Positions 1-11,925 of a DNA stretch of 64,000 nt are shown piece after piece; position 1 is the first letter of the stretch, and each line of letters starts with the position of its first letter. The notes beneath the pieces were generated by a model. The model worked only from the letters and a program-made list of their open reading frames with translations. It made no database searches and was not told the DNA's origin. This stretch comes from Leptobrachium leishanense (taxonomy: Eukaryota > Chordata > Amphibia > Anura > Megophryidae), in contig CM019069.1 of assembly GCA_009667805.1 (NCBI GenBank), forward strand, positions 55,308,422 through 55,372,421. The letters are read 5' to 3'. The position numbers and the translations under genes are program-made.

Positions 1-904
1 TGGGACATATCGCCCCGGTCTTAGTTCAGATTGATCATTGTTTTTTAAATGGACTTTCTAAAGATACCATTATTTTCATAATATCGTATAATTTCCTATA
101 TAAAAAAACAAAAAAGTATGAAAAAATGGAAAAAACACACTTTTTCTAATTTATTTACCCCAAAATTTATAAAACAGTCAACATTAGTTTGGAAATTTTG
201 TCGCGTTTTTAGAAATACCCGTTTTTACATGTTTTTGCTTTTTGAGCCATTTCACTTCTGTGCTGAGCTCATTTTGACTGGTTTATGTGCATCATGTTTA
301 GGCGTGATTTGAAGTCTTCTTTTATTATACGACCCAGACAAAAAAATAATTATTATTTTTTTATTATTTTTTTTTTACACAAAGCATGGTCATGTTTGGC
401 ATCATTGGAAAGGCCATGCTCTAGCTGCCACCGATCGGGACCCCCGTATCTCCTCTTGGCAGCTAGGAGGTTAATTGCCCACCTGATGTCATCGCGCATA
501 TGGCGACGATGTCAGTGGGCGGGGGAGGCCCCGGAGGCTTGGCTGACATCCAAGATGTCATCCAACACCGGGAGAGCACCACGATCTTGCATCTAAGGGG
601 TTAAAGAGGCGCCGCGGAAAAGTGCAGACTGTGTCTTTTCCAGCAGTGCCTCTCTTAGCAGTTCGGGAGGAAGAGGAGAATCAAAGGATTCTCCTTTTTC
701 AGGCTTTCTGTTGGGGTGGCACCTGAAACTGACATCATTGCGACGGCTGAGGCCCATAAAACCATTGGTCGTACGTTAAGGAAGAGAGGCGAGTATAGGA
801 AGGGAGGGGGTTGGAGGACCATATTATACATGGTACCTCCTTAGTCCTTAACTGGAGTTTTTCCCAGGGCTTACCATGTACGTCATTGGTCCTCAAGGGG
901 TTAA
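1..904. mobile_element. TTAA-target hairpin-rich DNA element, right part (cut by window edge)
   Basis: The first 100 bases match, in reverse orientation, the A/T-rich tail seen near 32880-32940 and 62650-62720 (TATGATG..AATAATGGTATTTCTAGAAA-like). The far end is ..CCTCAAGGGGTTAAAA with a TTAA at 901-904, matching the ends of the elements at 31851 and 61980. Inside are short hairpins and GGCAGCTAG and CTTGGCTGACATCCAAGATGTCA modules shared with the other copies. Mosaic and non-coding; the short reading frames are not convincing. Piggybac- or Kolobok-type is an inference from the TTAA target only. Confidence 0.55.
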
Positions 905-967
905 AATAATATAGCCAGGGTCTTCAGTTGCATATGTGTATGAAATCAGGTTGTTTAACTTTCCTTA

Positions 968-2181
968 TTAACCACTTCGCTGCTGAGGACGCGCTCAGCG
1001 CGTCCTCAGCAGTCCCGCTGGTGTGCTGAGGACGCGCTGAGCGCGTCCTCACATTGGGGTCAGCGTTCGGCCGGGTTCCGGCCGATCGCTGGCCCCTCCG
1101 GTGCGGGCTGACATCCTGGATGTCAGCCCGGCATCCGGACCAGCAGCCGCCAGAATTAGGTGTCATCGCGGGGGCGCGATGACACCTAATTCAGGCGACC
1201 CCCCCCGCATGTGCGGAGGAGGCGCCTGAAAGGGAGGGGGGGGAGGTCCTTCGGACCTCTCTCCCTCCCGATCGGCGGCGCACAGGGGGTTAACCCAGGC
1301 ATCATTTGGAAGGGCACAGCCTGCCCTTCCAAATGATGCCTGGCATTAACCCCTGGGGAGCTGGATCGCGAATCGGCGCTGAAAAGCGCCGGTTCGCGAT
1401 CCTTTCCCGGAGCTGGCCGACATCTTGGATGTCGGCCAAGCCTCCGGGAACTCCCCCAGAGGACTGGCATCATCGTGCGTAGCACGATGACGCCAGTCCT
1501 AGAGTTAACCCCTAACTGCCACCAACTGTGGAGATAGGGAGTTCATTGGAACTCCCTATCTCCCGATCCGTGGCAGCTAGGGGTTAAATTTTGGTATGGG
1601 TGGATCGGCCAGAGCATGGCCGTTCCAACGATACCAAACACTACAGTGAAAAATGTTGTAAAAAAAAAAAAAAAATTAAAAAAAAAAAATTAAACACTTT
1701 TTTTTTTTTTTTTTTGGTTTGTTAATGCAGCAATATTGTTCCCATTTCAATTATAATGTGAACAATGATGCTGCACTAACGATTTTTGTATGCGGTGCGT
1801 TTGTTAAAAATAGTGTCATTTTCCCCAAAAAAAATGTAACGAGACCCCATCTCTAAATTTTTTTAACAAGCGCACCCCATACAAAATATAACCGCAATTG
1901 CTCGCATGTTAAAATGTGGAAAAAAACACTTTACACATTGTAAATTATTGAAAATACATATTTTATTGCATTTTTTGTTATAATATACAGACATGACATA
2001 ACGTATACATATAATAATGACATATTATGAATCTACCGAGTCTGACGGAAAGAACGATATATAATATGTCTGGGTCATATACTAAAATAAGCCTTCAAAA
2101 CACGTTTAAACATGATGCGCAAAACAGGTAAAAATGACCTCAGCATAGGGGCGGGAAAAGCCTCAGCAGCGAAAGGGTTAA
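968..2181. mobile_element. TTAA-target hairpin-array element, copy 1
   Basis: It is bounded by TTAA at 968-971 and 2178-2181 with terminal inverted repeats (left TTAACCACTTCGCTGCTGAG, right CTCAGCAGCGAAAGGGTTAA). The first 600 bases are a string of separate hairpins: GGACGCGCTCAGCGCGTCC, GGCTGACATCCTGGATGTCA, a TAGGTGTCATCGCG palindrome (1157-1193), AGGTCCTTCGGACCT, a long hairpin near 1296-1345, GCCGACATCTTGGATGTCGG and CATCGTGCGTAGCACGATG. The A/T-rich second half contains the GCAGCAATATTGTTC..GAACAATGATGCTGC hairpin. It is homologous along its length to 25557-26723. No transposase was seen, so it is non-autonomous. Confidence 0.75.
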
Positions 2182-2203
2182 ATTCTATTTGAGTAGTTGA
2201 CGT

Positions 2204-3000
2204 TGTGGCAGACTAGATCTATATTTCTATCTCCTATATAAAGGTCTGCCTGTATATATGTGTTTATCTCCTCCATATAGAGTTATGTTCATATTTGTGT
2301 CTGACCATTTGGTAAGTTTATCCCTGGGTTCACAGCTGTAATGTAATCAATATGTTTAGCTTTCTCCCTTGGGGGGAGGATATAACACGTAGCTGTAAAA
2401 AGGGAATTTCTTTTGTACACTGACATAGAGATCACACCTTGGCAGCCCAGTCGGCCCCAAGAGATGGGCACGCAGTCTTCAAAGACAGGAAGCACATCCT
2501 TGATCTCGAAGGGGGGTCTGGAGGCAAGAGGGACGCCTTTAGGCAATTAAAGATTAATTGACAAGCTTACTGAGCGTGACCGAGAATTGCACGCTGGGAA
2601 ATGAAGTCCAGGACACTGGGCCACTTATGGGTGGGGGCTGGAAAGATCAGGAAGTTTATAAATTCGGAACACTGGCCATGTGCTTTGGCTGATCACTTGG
2701 GATTCCTTCTAAAGAGGACTGATTTGTCCATGCTCTACCTCCAGATCCCAGGAGGCACCGATGCCAGTTACTGAGTATTCCGTCGTAAGTAAGGCTCTGT
2801 GATTAACCCCTTTTTCTTTATATTTTGCTGTGTATTGTATAAGTAATTGATTTATTCTAGTTATGATTTTTTTATGCAACCAAGCACTGTGATTCTTCTA
2901 TCATAAATAAACAGAAAAGTATTTAAGTTTTGACTCTGGCTGATCAAATCCACGCTAACTATTTGCCTTAAGCTCGGTTATATATAAGAAATTGCGTGTT
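2204..3000 (+). mobile_element. Possible solo LTR or LTR-like sequence
   Basis: The stretch starts TGTGGCAGACTAG, has a TATA-like TTTATAAAT at 2655-2663, an AATAAA at 2906-2911 followed by T-rich sequence, and then a GC-richer leader-like stretch to about 3370. This order (U3, TATA, poly(A) signal, U5) is typical of vertebrate LTRs. I could not find a matching CA end or a clean target duplication, and no gag, pol or env reading frame follows. Boundaries are guesses. Confidence 0.25.
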
Positions 3001-3824
3001 GCGGTCGTCCGGAAACGGCAGGGAATTGTGGGATTCGTAGTCACTGTCATAGTCTAGGATAGTGCGGCTGCTAAGCCCTGCGTCTCCTGTTGCGACGCGC
3101 ATAGTGTCCGTGAGGACTGTTGGCAGCGTTACTAATAGAATAAGAAAGTGAGTTCCAGGATTGTGAGAGACGTAGTTATTATGCGCTTCAGGAGAAGGCT
3201 TGTGCTGCGTTGCAATCTTGGGATCAGTATATCGCGCTCTACGTGCCTGTTGTGAGAGGTAGTGTGGCCGGGACGGGTAGAGAAGTGCGCGTAATTATCT
3301 GGGTCTAGTATAGATAGATAGTGCGCGGCTTAACCCGGCGTCCTTGCGCAGCAGCGCGCGTAGTGAGTCGTGACAGACATTGTGGGATTTTTTTTTTTTT
3401 GTATTGTTGCTGCATTTAAGGTAAGATGTTTAGAGAAAATATTTGTAGCAAAAGCAATAATATATGTCCATGTGAGGTCTAATTGTTCTTCCTTGAGTGG
3501 ATTCAACCTGTGCCGCTTGTGGGTGACTGAAGGAAGCTTTCAAGTGTTACTGTTTCAGTCTAATGAATAACTCCTTAATAGTCTAACAGTGAGAACAGAT
3601 TTGATACATGGGCTGAAGGATTCTCTTATGATTTTGTTTTTATCAGATTTGATATTTATTGAAAAATGTGTCCCTCTTAAGAAGGAATACCAAAAGCAAT
3701 TGAACATTTAATCTCTGATCGAATATCATTTAAAAGTCATAAAGCCGTGCCTGACCCATCCAGGAGCCATGTTTGGAGTTTAATGCTAGTATTTCTGAAT
3801 AGGTTTCCTTGCTGGCTCTAGCAT
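3001..3824. other. Intronic sequence without recognised feature
   Basis: 3001-3370 is CpG-containing and moderately GC-rich, possibly the leader of the preceding LTR-like element. 3371-3824 is A/T-rich intron. No exon with flanking splice sites was recognised; the UBE2E3 exon that should precede 4517 (ending in the Pro-Pro-Lys just before Val) is not here. Confidence 0.5.
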
Positions 3825-4046
3825 TACAGACGATTGGGGTCAGTTCGATTTGGTTATCTAGTAACCAGTCTCGCGAGAAGGGAACCGGGAAGCAGGACGC
3901 CCCAATCGCACTGAGGTGACAGCGGGGAACAGCGAGGGAGCGCAGGTAACAGGTATGTATCCAGCCAGAGTGTGGCATGGGGTTACCGCTTTCAGCAGTG
4001 AAATTTAACCCCGAGCCACACTCTGGAAAACCGCCAGGGAGGTTAA
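3825..4046. mobile_element. TTAA MITE, second family, right half
   Basis: It shares CTCGCGAGAAGGGAACC, GGGAGCGCAGGTA, GGTTACCGCTTTCAGCA and CCGAGCCACACTC with the complete copy at 36954-37361, and ends CCGCCAGGGAGGTTAA with TTAA at 4043-4046. The left half is missing, so this is a truncated copy in the UBE2E3 intron. Confidence 0.7.
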
Positions 4047-4516
4047 GGAATACTGTAGTTTGGAGGGAAATCAAATCTCTGGTTGTTGTCCACAGTTTGA
4101 TAGTTTCTAACGTGTAAACCCATTTTACACACAAACTGACAAGCAGTCACCTGAACTGTAGAAAATGCAAACCCATAGAAAGAATCCCATTAGTACCCTC
4201 CTTTTTATTTATGTATGGATGTCTTGGGGGGAAAAAATCTCTCTCACATTTTGGTCAGAGACAGAAAGACGTGAGTAGAAATGAGATGGGACTGTAACTG
4301 GATATAGGAAGCACATCACAAACTATTTAAGAAAGCACTTAAAAATTTTGGATCTGGTTTGTGTGTTTTTTCTTGTTTAATCTCTAATGCATTAACAATA
4401 CAAGCATTTTTCCTCTCTAGGTATTTCTGCAAAAATATATGAATTTGTATTTCATTAGTATGGTAAGTGCATGCACCTTTTATTAAACATTCTTAACGAT
4501 GTTTGCTTAATTTTAG

Positions 4517-5149
<633 letters not shown>

Positions 5150-5299
5150 TAGGGATGCACCGATACCACTTTTTTAAGACCGAGTACGAGTACCGATACT
5201 TTTGTTCAAGTACTCACCGATACCAATTACCGATACTTTTATTTTATGCCATGTGACGCTTTCCAATAAGAACAGACCTCCTATAAAGCCCCCAGGTCT

Positions 5300-6442
5300 C
5301 ATAGATATGCCCCCTGCTCATGGATAATTGCCCCCCCAGCTCATGGATATGCCCCCCAGCTCATGGATAATTGCCCCCCCCAGCTCATGGATATGCCCCC
5401 CAGCTCATGATATGCCCCCCAGCTCATGGATATGCCCCATTGCTCATGGATATGCCCCATTGCTCATGGATATTGCCCCCTTGCTCATGGATATGCCCCC
5501 TTGCTCATGGATATGCCCCCTTGCTCATGGATATGCCCCCCAGCTCATGGATATGCCCCATTGCTCATGGATATTGCCCCCTTGCTCATGGATATGCCCC
5601 CTTGCTCATGGATATGCCCCTTGCTCATGGATATGGCCCCCTTGCTCATGGATATGCCCCTTGCTCATGGATATGCCCCATTGCTCATGGATATTGCCCC
5701 CTTGCTCATGGATATGCCCCCTTGCTCATGGATATGCCCCATTGCTCATGGATATTGCCCCCTTACTCATGGATATTGCCCCCTTGCTCATGGATATGCC
5801 CCTTGCTCATGGATATGCCCCATTGCTCATGGATACTGCCCCTTGCTCATGGATACTGCCCCTTACTCATGGATACTGCCCCTTGCTCATGGATACGGCC
5901 CCCTTGCTCATGGATATGCCCCCTTGCTCATGGATATGCCCCATTGCTCATGGATATTGCCCCCTTGCTCATGGATATGCCCCTGCTCATGGATATGCCC
6001 ATTGCTCATGGATATTGCCCCCTTACTCATGGATATTGCCCCCTTGCTCATGGATATTGCCCCCTTGCTCATGGATATGCCCCTTACTCATGGATATTGC
6101 CCCCTTGCTCATGGATACTGCCCCTTGCTCATGGATTATGCCCCCTTGCTCATGGATATGCCCCCTGCTCATGGATATGCCCCATTGCTCATGGATATGC
6201 CCCTTGCTCATGGATATGCCCCTTGCTCATGGATATGCCCCTTGCTCATGGATATGCCCCCTTGCTCATGGATATGCCCCCTTGCTCATGGATATGCCCC
6301 ATTGCTCATGGATATTGCCCCATTGCTCATGGATATGCCCCCTTGCTCATGGATATGCCCCATTGCTCATGGATATGCCCCATTGCTCATGGATATTGCC
6401 CCATTGCTCATGGATATTGCCCCATTGCTCATGGATATGCCC
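5300..6442 (+). repeat. Minisatellite, unit about 18 bp, roughly 60 copies
   Basis: Tandem units of the form TGCTCATGGATATGCCCC with length variants of 17-20 bases (extra C, T or TT before the next GCTCATGG) and AGCTCATGG variants at the left end. Variants recur in blocks (TATTGCCCCC, TACTGCCCC, TATGCCCCAT), indicating amplification of multi-unit segments. It is entirely inside the hAT element. Confidence 0.95.
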
Positions 6443-6450
6443 CCCCCCCT

Positions 6451-6859
6451 CCGCTCATACTTACCTTCCTTCAGCGACGCCGGGAAAGTCTTCGCGCGCG
6501 CGCGCGCTGGTTGGAAGGACCCCAGCCGCGACCACGTGGGACCATGTGATCACGGCTGGGGTCCTTCCAACCAGCGCACGCGCGGAAACTTTCCCGGCGT
6601 CGCTGAAGGAAGGTAAGTATGAGCGGAGAGCAGCTGCAGGGCCTGTCTGAATGCTCTATCTGCATTCGGACAGGCCCTGCAGCTGCTCACTTTGTTTATA
6701 CTTACCACCTTCCTTCAGCGACGCCGGGAAAGTTTCCGCGCGTGCGCTGGTTGGAAGGACCCCAGCCGTGATCACATGGTCCCACGTGGTCGCGGCTGGG
6801 GTCCTTCCAACCAGCGCGCGCGCGCGAAGACATTCTCGGCGGCGCTGAAGGAAGGTAAG
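6451..6859. repeat. Nested palindromes inside hAT element
   Basis: An inverted repeat at 6451-6626 (arms beginning CCGCTCATACTTACCTTCC) is followed by a short palindrome at 6629-6688 (AGCAGCTGCAGGGCC arms) and another inverted repeat at 6701-6859. The central parts of the first and third units are close to reverse complements of each other, so the three together form a larger palindrome. Two more hairpins follow to about 6980 (GCGGCTGTCC and GATACCGGCAAGCCGGC arms). Confidence 0.85.
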
Positions 6860-7241
6860 TATCGCAGAGCTCCAGGGGCGGCTGTCCAAATGCCGATAGA
6901 GCATTCGGACAGCCGCCGCAGCCCCTCGGATACCGGCAAGCCGGCTCAATGCCGGCTTCCGGTATCGGAAAAAAAATATCGGGGGTACTGCACGAGTACC
7001 AAGTACTCCTGCAGTACCCGGTATCGGCACCGATATCGATACTAGTATCGGTATCGGTGCAACCCTAGACGTGTACCCTGAAAGTGCATTGATAGCATTC
7101 CCCAGAATGGAGTCAACACGCAGATACTGGTGGTTAGAACAGAGTGGGACTTGCCTTTTAATAAGCTAAATATGTACAGTGCCAGCAGGGGCCTAGTGGC
7201 CAATGTCAAATCTCTCCCTGGCGTATTGCTGCAACAGCTTA

Positions 7242-7661
7242 GGCTAGGGTCAGACGAGCGCATTTTGTATGGACTGTGTGTCCGTGCAGTACAAACGCAC
7301 GTTCTGACGGAAGATGCAGTAGTGGCCACACGGTCCGTTTTTGTGACTGACGTTATTTTTGACTGATGTAGATGGGAAATGAAAAACCATTTTGTCCGTC
7401 AAAAATGCTGGACGCATAAATGCAGTCCGTCTGACTACGTTCCATCACTCACACACAAAGCTAGGCGGACGTGGCGTGCTCCGCAGTCTGTTCTAGCAGT
7501 ATTACGTTCTTGCCTAACCTGCGTCCATTTGCCGCGTCCATCATGCTTCCATGCGGACGTACTTCGTGTGTGTTGCTCCATTGGTCAGAATGCTATGCTG
7601 CCACGGATGTACAAATGTGCCGCAACACGGACGTGATAACTGCGCTCGTCTGACCCCAGCC
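7242..7661. mobile_element. Harbinger-like MITE
   Basis: Terminal inverted repeats GGCTAGGGTCAGACGAGCG (left) and CGCTCGTCTGACCCCAGCC (right) are flanked by TTA on both sides (7239-7241, 7662-7664), the 3-bp target typical of PIF/Harbinger. The interior contains repeated CGGACG / CGTCCG motifs and no transposase. Confidence 0.7.
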
Positions 7662-7664
7662 TTA

Positions 7665-8879
7665 GGAATCGCTACCTGGTGTCTTTTTGTGTCTTGGACA
7701 TAATTAGACCAGGGACAGCTAATGAAATGAACTCTGGGCAACAAGACGCAAGCAAAACATCTCCGCAAAACAGAACAATAGTAGATTGTGGGGATAAACA
7801 AAGGACTCAGATTATACAGTATCAAATAATGGGGTAATGCTTGCCAGATAAGACAAACGAAGACTCCTTCAACCTTTTAACAGATGTAAACACATTATAG
7901 ACAGGGAAGTTGTAAACGTCTACTGTGATCCACACAGTAATCCTATTCGATAGTAGCACATAGACAATAATAATAACAACAACAATAACAGTATTCATGC
8001 ATAGTACAGATGACACAAACATCCTGCACCTAGATTTGTAGGTACAGGTTGACTTCAACATAGAGGGCAGGGAAACTATATAAAACATCAGGCCTGCACC
8101 TCCCAAATGCATTCTCTACGTCCATGTACCCCAAGTTCAAAGTGACTCTCGAGTGATTCCGGAAATTCTGGTAGATCATACCAGTTAGAAGAAAAAATGA
8201 CTCTTAACTTTATTCTTACTGTCATACATCTCATTTTGGCCTCATGGAAATTCTAACAAACATATTTTGTAACTGGGTAATAATTTCTGGCATGATTGGG
8301 ATTTCAAATTAGCACAGTAATGTAATGTTTATGTTGATCAGCAAATATAAATGGCTTATTGTCTTTTATCAAGGAAGAATAGTTTCCATTCATAATCTGT
8401 TTTAAAACAGCAGATTTGCTTGATTTAGTTTACTTGCAGATTTGCATTGCATATATTTAATGGTCTTGTAAATTATGTGTTTGCATTTATAATTTCAGCC
8501 GGGAACAGATGGTGAATGTTTAATGTAAAATTATGTCTATTAAAGTAACCCAAGCTGCCAACTGTGTATTTTGCTGTATTAAAGAATTTCCACCATGCAA
8601 TACTTATGCAAAAAGTGGTGTGATTTAAGGGAACGGGGGGGGGGGGAATTGTATTTAATACATTATAGAATAATGCCGTTATATATCTTTCTGCAGAATG
8701 GAGACTTACATTACAGCTATTCCTTTTGCTTTACAAAAGTATAATGTATTCTAGGTTCAGGTTTTTGGTGGATTTTCTGGGATATGTATATTAAATGGAA
8801 ACACATCAGGCATGTAACAATTGCACAAAATCAAATAACGGTGAATCGCACCCATGATGCACACAAAAAAGTGTACTTA
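7665..8879. other. UBE2E3 intron, no recognised feature
   Basis: A/T-rich intron with a poly-G run near 8635-8647. Nothing coding or repetitive was recognised. Confidence 0.6.
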
Positions 8880-9680
8880 TGCTTACTTCAGGTTAAATCC
8901 GTATGATCCATAAAAAGTCTCCTCCTTCAAGTGTATCTCAACATATATGGGTATTGCACATAGTGTAACCGTACAACATATATTATAAATTAAAATACAG
9001 AGAAAAGACTTGCACTCACACTTTAAAGAGCTAATCGTTCTATATTGTAGTGTCTCAGGGTGATTCAGGGCCCACCCAAACAGCCAAGAGTCCACTGTTG
9101 TTTATCCCTATAGTTCTCCAAAGGAAACCGAAAATGGAGTGATGCAGTAAATCCCTTTGGTGAAAATTAAATGACAAAAAAGAAAGACCCATTTCCCTAG
9201 AAAGGATGTATCCCAAATGTTCCTGGTCTTCCAATAAAAATACAAATTAAAGATAAATAAGATGTTTTTTTTGTTTGTTTTTTTTATCTTAATAAATTGG
9301 TATTTTTATTGGAAGACGTGGAATATTTGTGATCCATCCTTTCCGGGGAAATGGGCTAATAGAAGGTTGTGCCCGCGAGCTACAACCTGAAGGTTATGTT
9401 AGTATGTGTTGTGGGGGAGTACCACTCAATTGGTGTATAGTGACAGTGCTCACGTGGGTTTAAACACTTTTCTTCGCACAGATTTTGAAAGCATACTGTC
9501 CCTGCGGTCTGTTTCTCAAAGGCTAGAAGAGATTGGTGCTTCAGCACTGATATAGCTCCATCCAGAAACGTGTCACATAATTTTATATCCGAGTGATACA
9601 TACCAACCAGAACCCAAAGTTTTTGTTGAATGAATGGAAATTAAAGCGTTTCAGGGAACATCATGAATGACTGCCTGAGC
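8880..9680 (-). mobile_element. Decayed Penelope-type terminal repeat (PLTR) relic
   Basis: Read on the minus strand near 9665-9600 the sequence runs ..TGATGTTCCCTGAAACGC.. followed by AACAAAAACTTTGGGTTC, resembling the hammerhead core plus downstream leader of PLTRs. A fold-back with arms near 9189-9240 and 9298-9356 (CCCATTTCC..GGAAATGGG) sits within it. No RT sequence is left. The assignment is by resemblance to the better preserved PLTRs and is tentative. Confidence 0.35.
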
Positions 9681-9899
9681 ACCATCTTTATCTGGTAGTT
9701 AGGGTGCAAATTTAGGTTTTTCACAAATTTTCATTTCCAGCCACTGAAATTGTATATGTATATAGCTTCTCACTTTGTATAAATTATTTTTTATTAATTT
9801 TAATAAAGTGTTTCTTCGAGTTTCTTTTTTATTCTAGAAATGTGTGTATTTCTACTTTTTTTTTTTTTTTCTTCTTCTTTCCTAAACCATTTTGTCTAA

Positions 9900-10031
<132 letters not shown>

Positions 10032-10550
10032 ATTCAGAGCAAAGGAATAAAAGGCATCTGTACAATGTGCAAGAAATCTTTATAGCCTTTAAATACGGAC
10101 TTCTGTGTATATGTTATACTGATTCTACTCTTTGCTTTTATCCTCTGAAGACTGGTAAACTGACCCACAAGGTAAATGCTATGAAGAGTAGAACTTTGTA
10201 GCTGTAGATTAGTAATGTTTAAAATGCCTACTTGCAAGTCTTGCTTCTTTGGGATATCAAAACGTATTTTGTGATGTACTAAGGATACCGTTCCAAACCA
10301 AATATTATAGTGCATTTTAGCCTAATTCATTATCTGTATGGCGTTATTAAAGTTAGCTGTAGATTACTAGAACTCGTCATTTGTATTAAACCCAGAGATC
10401 TTTCCAAGTATGTGGTACATGCTGTTGTGAAAACTGTTTTACCTTTGTCAGTTTGTACTGAAAGGATTTCCTTTTATCCCTTTGTAGCTCAGAGAGCACC
10501 CAATGTATTATCCCAAACACAATAAACATGTTCCCCAAGGTGTAGTTTCT
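10032..10550 (+). other. UBE2E3: UBE2E3 3' untranslated region (probable)
   Basis: Sequence following the stop codon. The first canonical AATAAA is at 10521-10526 and is followed 20-30 bases later by a GT/T-rich stretch (GGTGTAGTTTCTTTGTC), a plausible cleavage region. A second AATAAA at 12913-12918 could give a longer form. The end point is inferred. Confidence 0.6.
10521..10526 (+). terminator. Polyadenylation signal AATAAA
   Basis: Canonical hexamer 490 bases after the UBE2E3 stop, with a downstream GT-rich element. No alternative gene end is nearer. Confidence 0.55.
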
Positions 10551-11318
10551 TTGTCTTTAAATGGAAAGCGATTAAGGAAGGTACAAACAGTCCAAAACCG
10601 CAACATAATTAATGGTAGCCTGTAAAAGATAACTATTGTTTAATAAATTCATAATTAATACACTTTATGATTAATAACTTAATGGCAGCCGAGACATTTT
10701 GCTGTCTCTGTAGCAGCTGCCTGAAACCTCAGCTTCCAAAGAGTTTCGTGGTTTTTACACAACTTTACTGGTGTTAGAAAACGTACCTTCCCAAGTAACC
10801 ATGGTCTGTGATGCTGGATTTTAATGACTCTTGTAGTCTAGAGATGTTTGTCACTGATGTTATTTTTATGTTATGTATATTATATCTGCTAATCCGGAAA
10901 CACAAAGGTTTGTTCTGTTATATTTAACAATATGGATCATTCTGTTTTCAGATTATTTTTTTGGGGGGGGTTGTCTCTGACAAACCAAATCAGTCTATTT
11001 AGCTACAATAGTTCAATTACATGTTTTATGTCCTGGGTATACATAAACCTAACTCCTAACTAAAATTTCATAAAATAGTAATAAGATGTAAAAGGACTAT
11101 ACTTGTTGCTTTTAAACTTTATTTTTAGTCGCTATCCTGTTTGTGCTTGCATTTAGAGTATTTTATGAAGAACCTAGGGATGTACTTTTTAATTTAATTT
11201 AATTTTAGGCCTCACATGTTGCAACAGAATGTGGTGTGCTATTACTTCTACTTTGGTGTTTGTGGACCCTACAACAGCAGTACATATTTTGAGATGGGTT
11301 TTTTAAAAAATAAAAAAA
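10551..11318. other. No recognised feature
   Basis: A/T-rich DNA, possibly extended 3' UTR. A G run is at about 10971-10979. No element ends found. Confidence 0.5.
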
Positions 11319-11925
11319 AGGGATGCACCGATGCAGTTTTTTTCTTTTTAAGGCAGAGTACTGATGCCTTACTTTTTTATCAGGTACTCACCGGTACCGA
11401 TACTTTTTATTTAATGTCATGTGATCGCTTTCTAGGAAATAATTTGGGATTTTGCTGAAAGCCTGTCCAGTTTGTTAGTATCGAAATGTATGCTTTACCT
11501 ACTGCACAAGCCTGCACACACCCTGACAACACACACAGACCCCACATTTCACCGATAGATATATTCCTATCTCCAGTCAGACCTCAGTTATATGTATACC
11601 CACTCAGACCTCAGCCACAGGGGCAGCTGTCAGAATGCTTTAAAAGCATTTCGCTCCGACTGGCTGCGTTCCACCGAGAGGCAGCTGGCTTTTGAAGGCT
11701 TTGACTCGCCCTCGCGAGATCTCACGGCTTCTGCGAGATCTCACGGCTGGAGGCCACATCACAGCTCGACGGCCACTCGGTAACGTGGCCTGCCGGAGGG
11801 GAACGCAGGCCGAATGCTTTTAATGCATTCTGACATCTGCTCTGGCCACTCGGATACCTTCAAGCTAGCCAAGCGCTGGCTTCCGGGTATCGGGGTATTT
11901 CCACGAGTACAAATTTCTTGGACAC
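11319..11925. mobile_element. Decayed hAT copy related to the 5150-7067 element
   Basis: Begins AAGGGATGCACCGATGCAG, repeats TCAGGTACTCACCGGTACCG and ATGTCATGTGATCGCTTTC like the 5150 element, and ends with AGCGCTGGCTTCCGGGTATCGGGG. The minisatellite is absent and the right terminus is degraded, so no target duplication can be confirmed. Confidence 0.65.

Larger units (their letters stand above)
5150..7067. mobile_element. Non-autonomous hAT element with minisatellite and palindromes
   Basis: The terminal inverted repeats are TAGGGATGCACCGATACC (left) and the complementary GGTATCGGTGCAACCCTA (right), flanked by a perfect 8-bp target duplication GACGTGTA at 5142-5149 and 7068-7075. An 8-bp duplication and this terminus are characteristic of hAT elements. 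Subterminal sequence repeats the ACCGATACC / GAGTAC theme. The interior has no transposase: it is a long 18-bp-type minisatellite (about 5300-6442) followed by large GC-rich palindromes (6451-6980). The long reading frames in the minisatellite are open in several frames simply because the unit lacks stops. It lies in the last intron of UBE2E3. Confidence 0.9.

Noticed and set aside
3370..3570. Short frame MTDIVGFFFFCIV.. as a gene
   Set aside because: Starts in a poly-T run in intron sequence, with no homology recognised and no splice context.
5328..6650. Three overlapping long open frames (392-440 codons) rich in CSWI/HGYA/LLMDM repeats
   Set aside because: They are translations of the 18-bp-type minisatellite in all three forward frames; the unit lacks stops. 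No start context, and the array lies in a hAT element in an intron.
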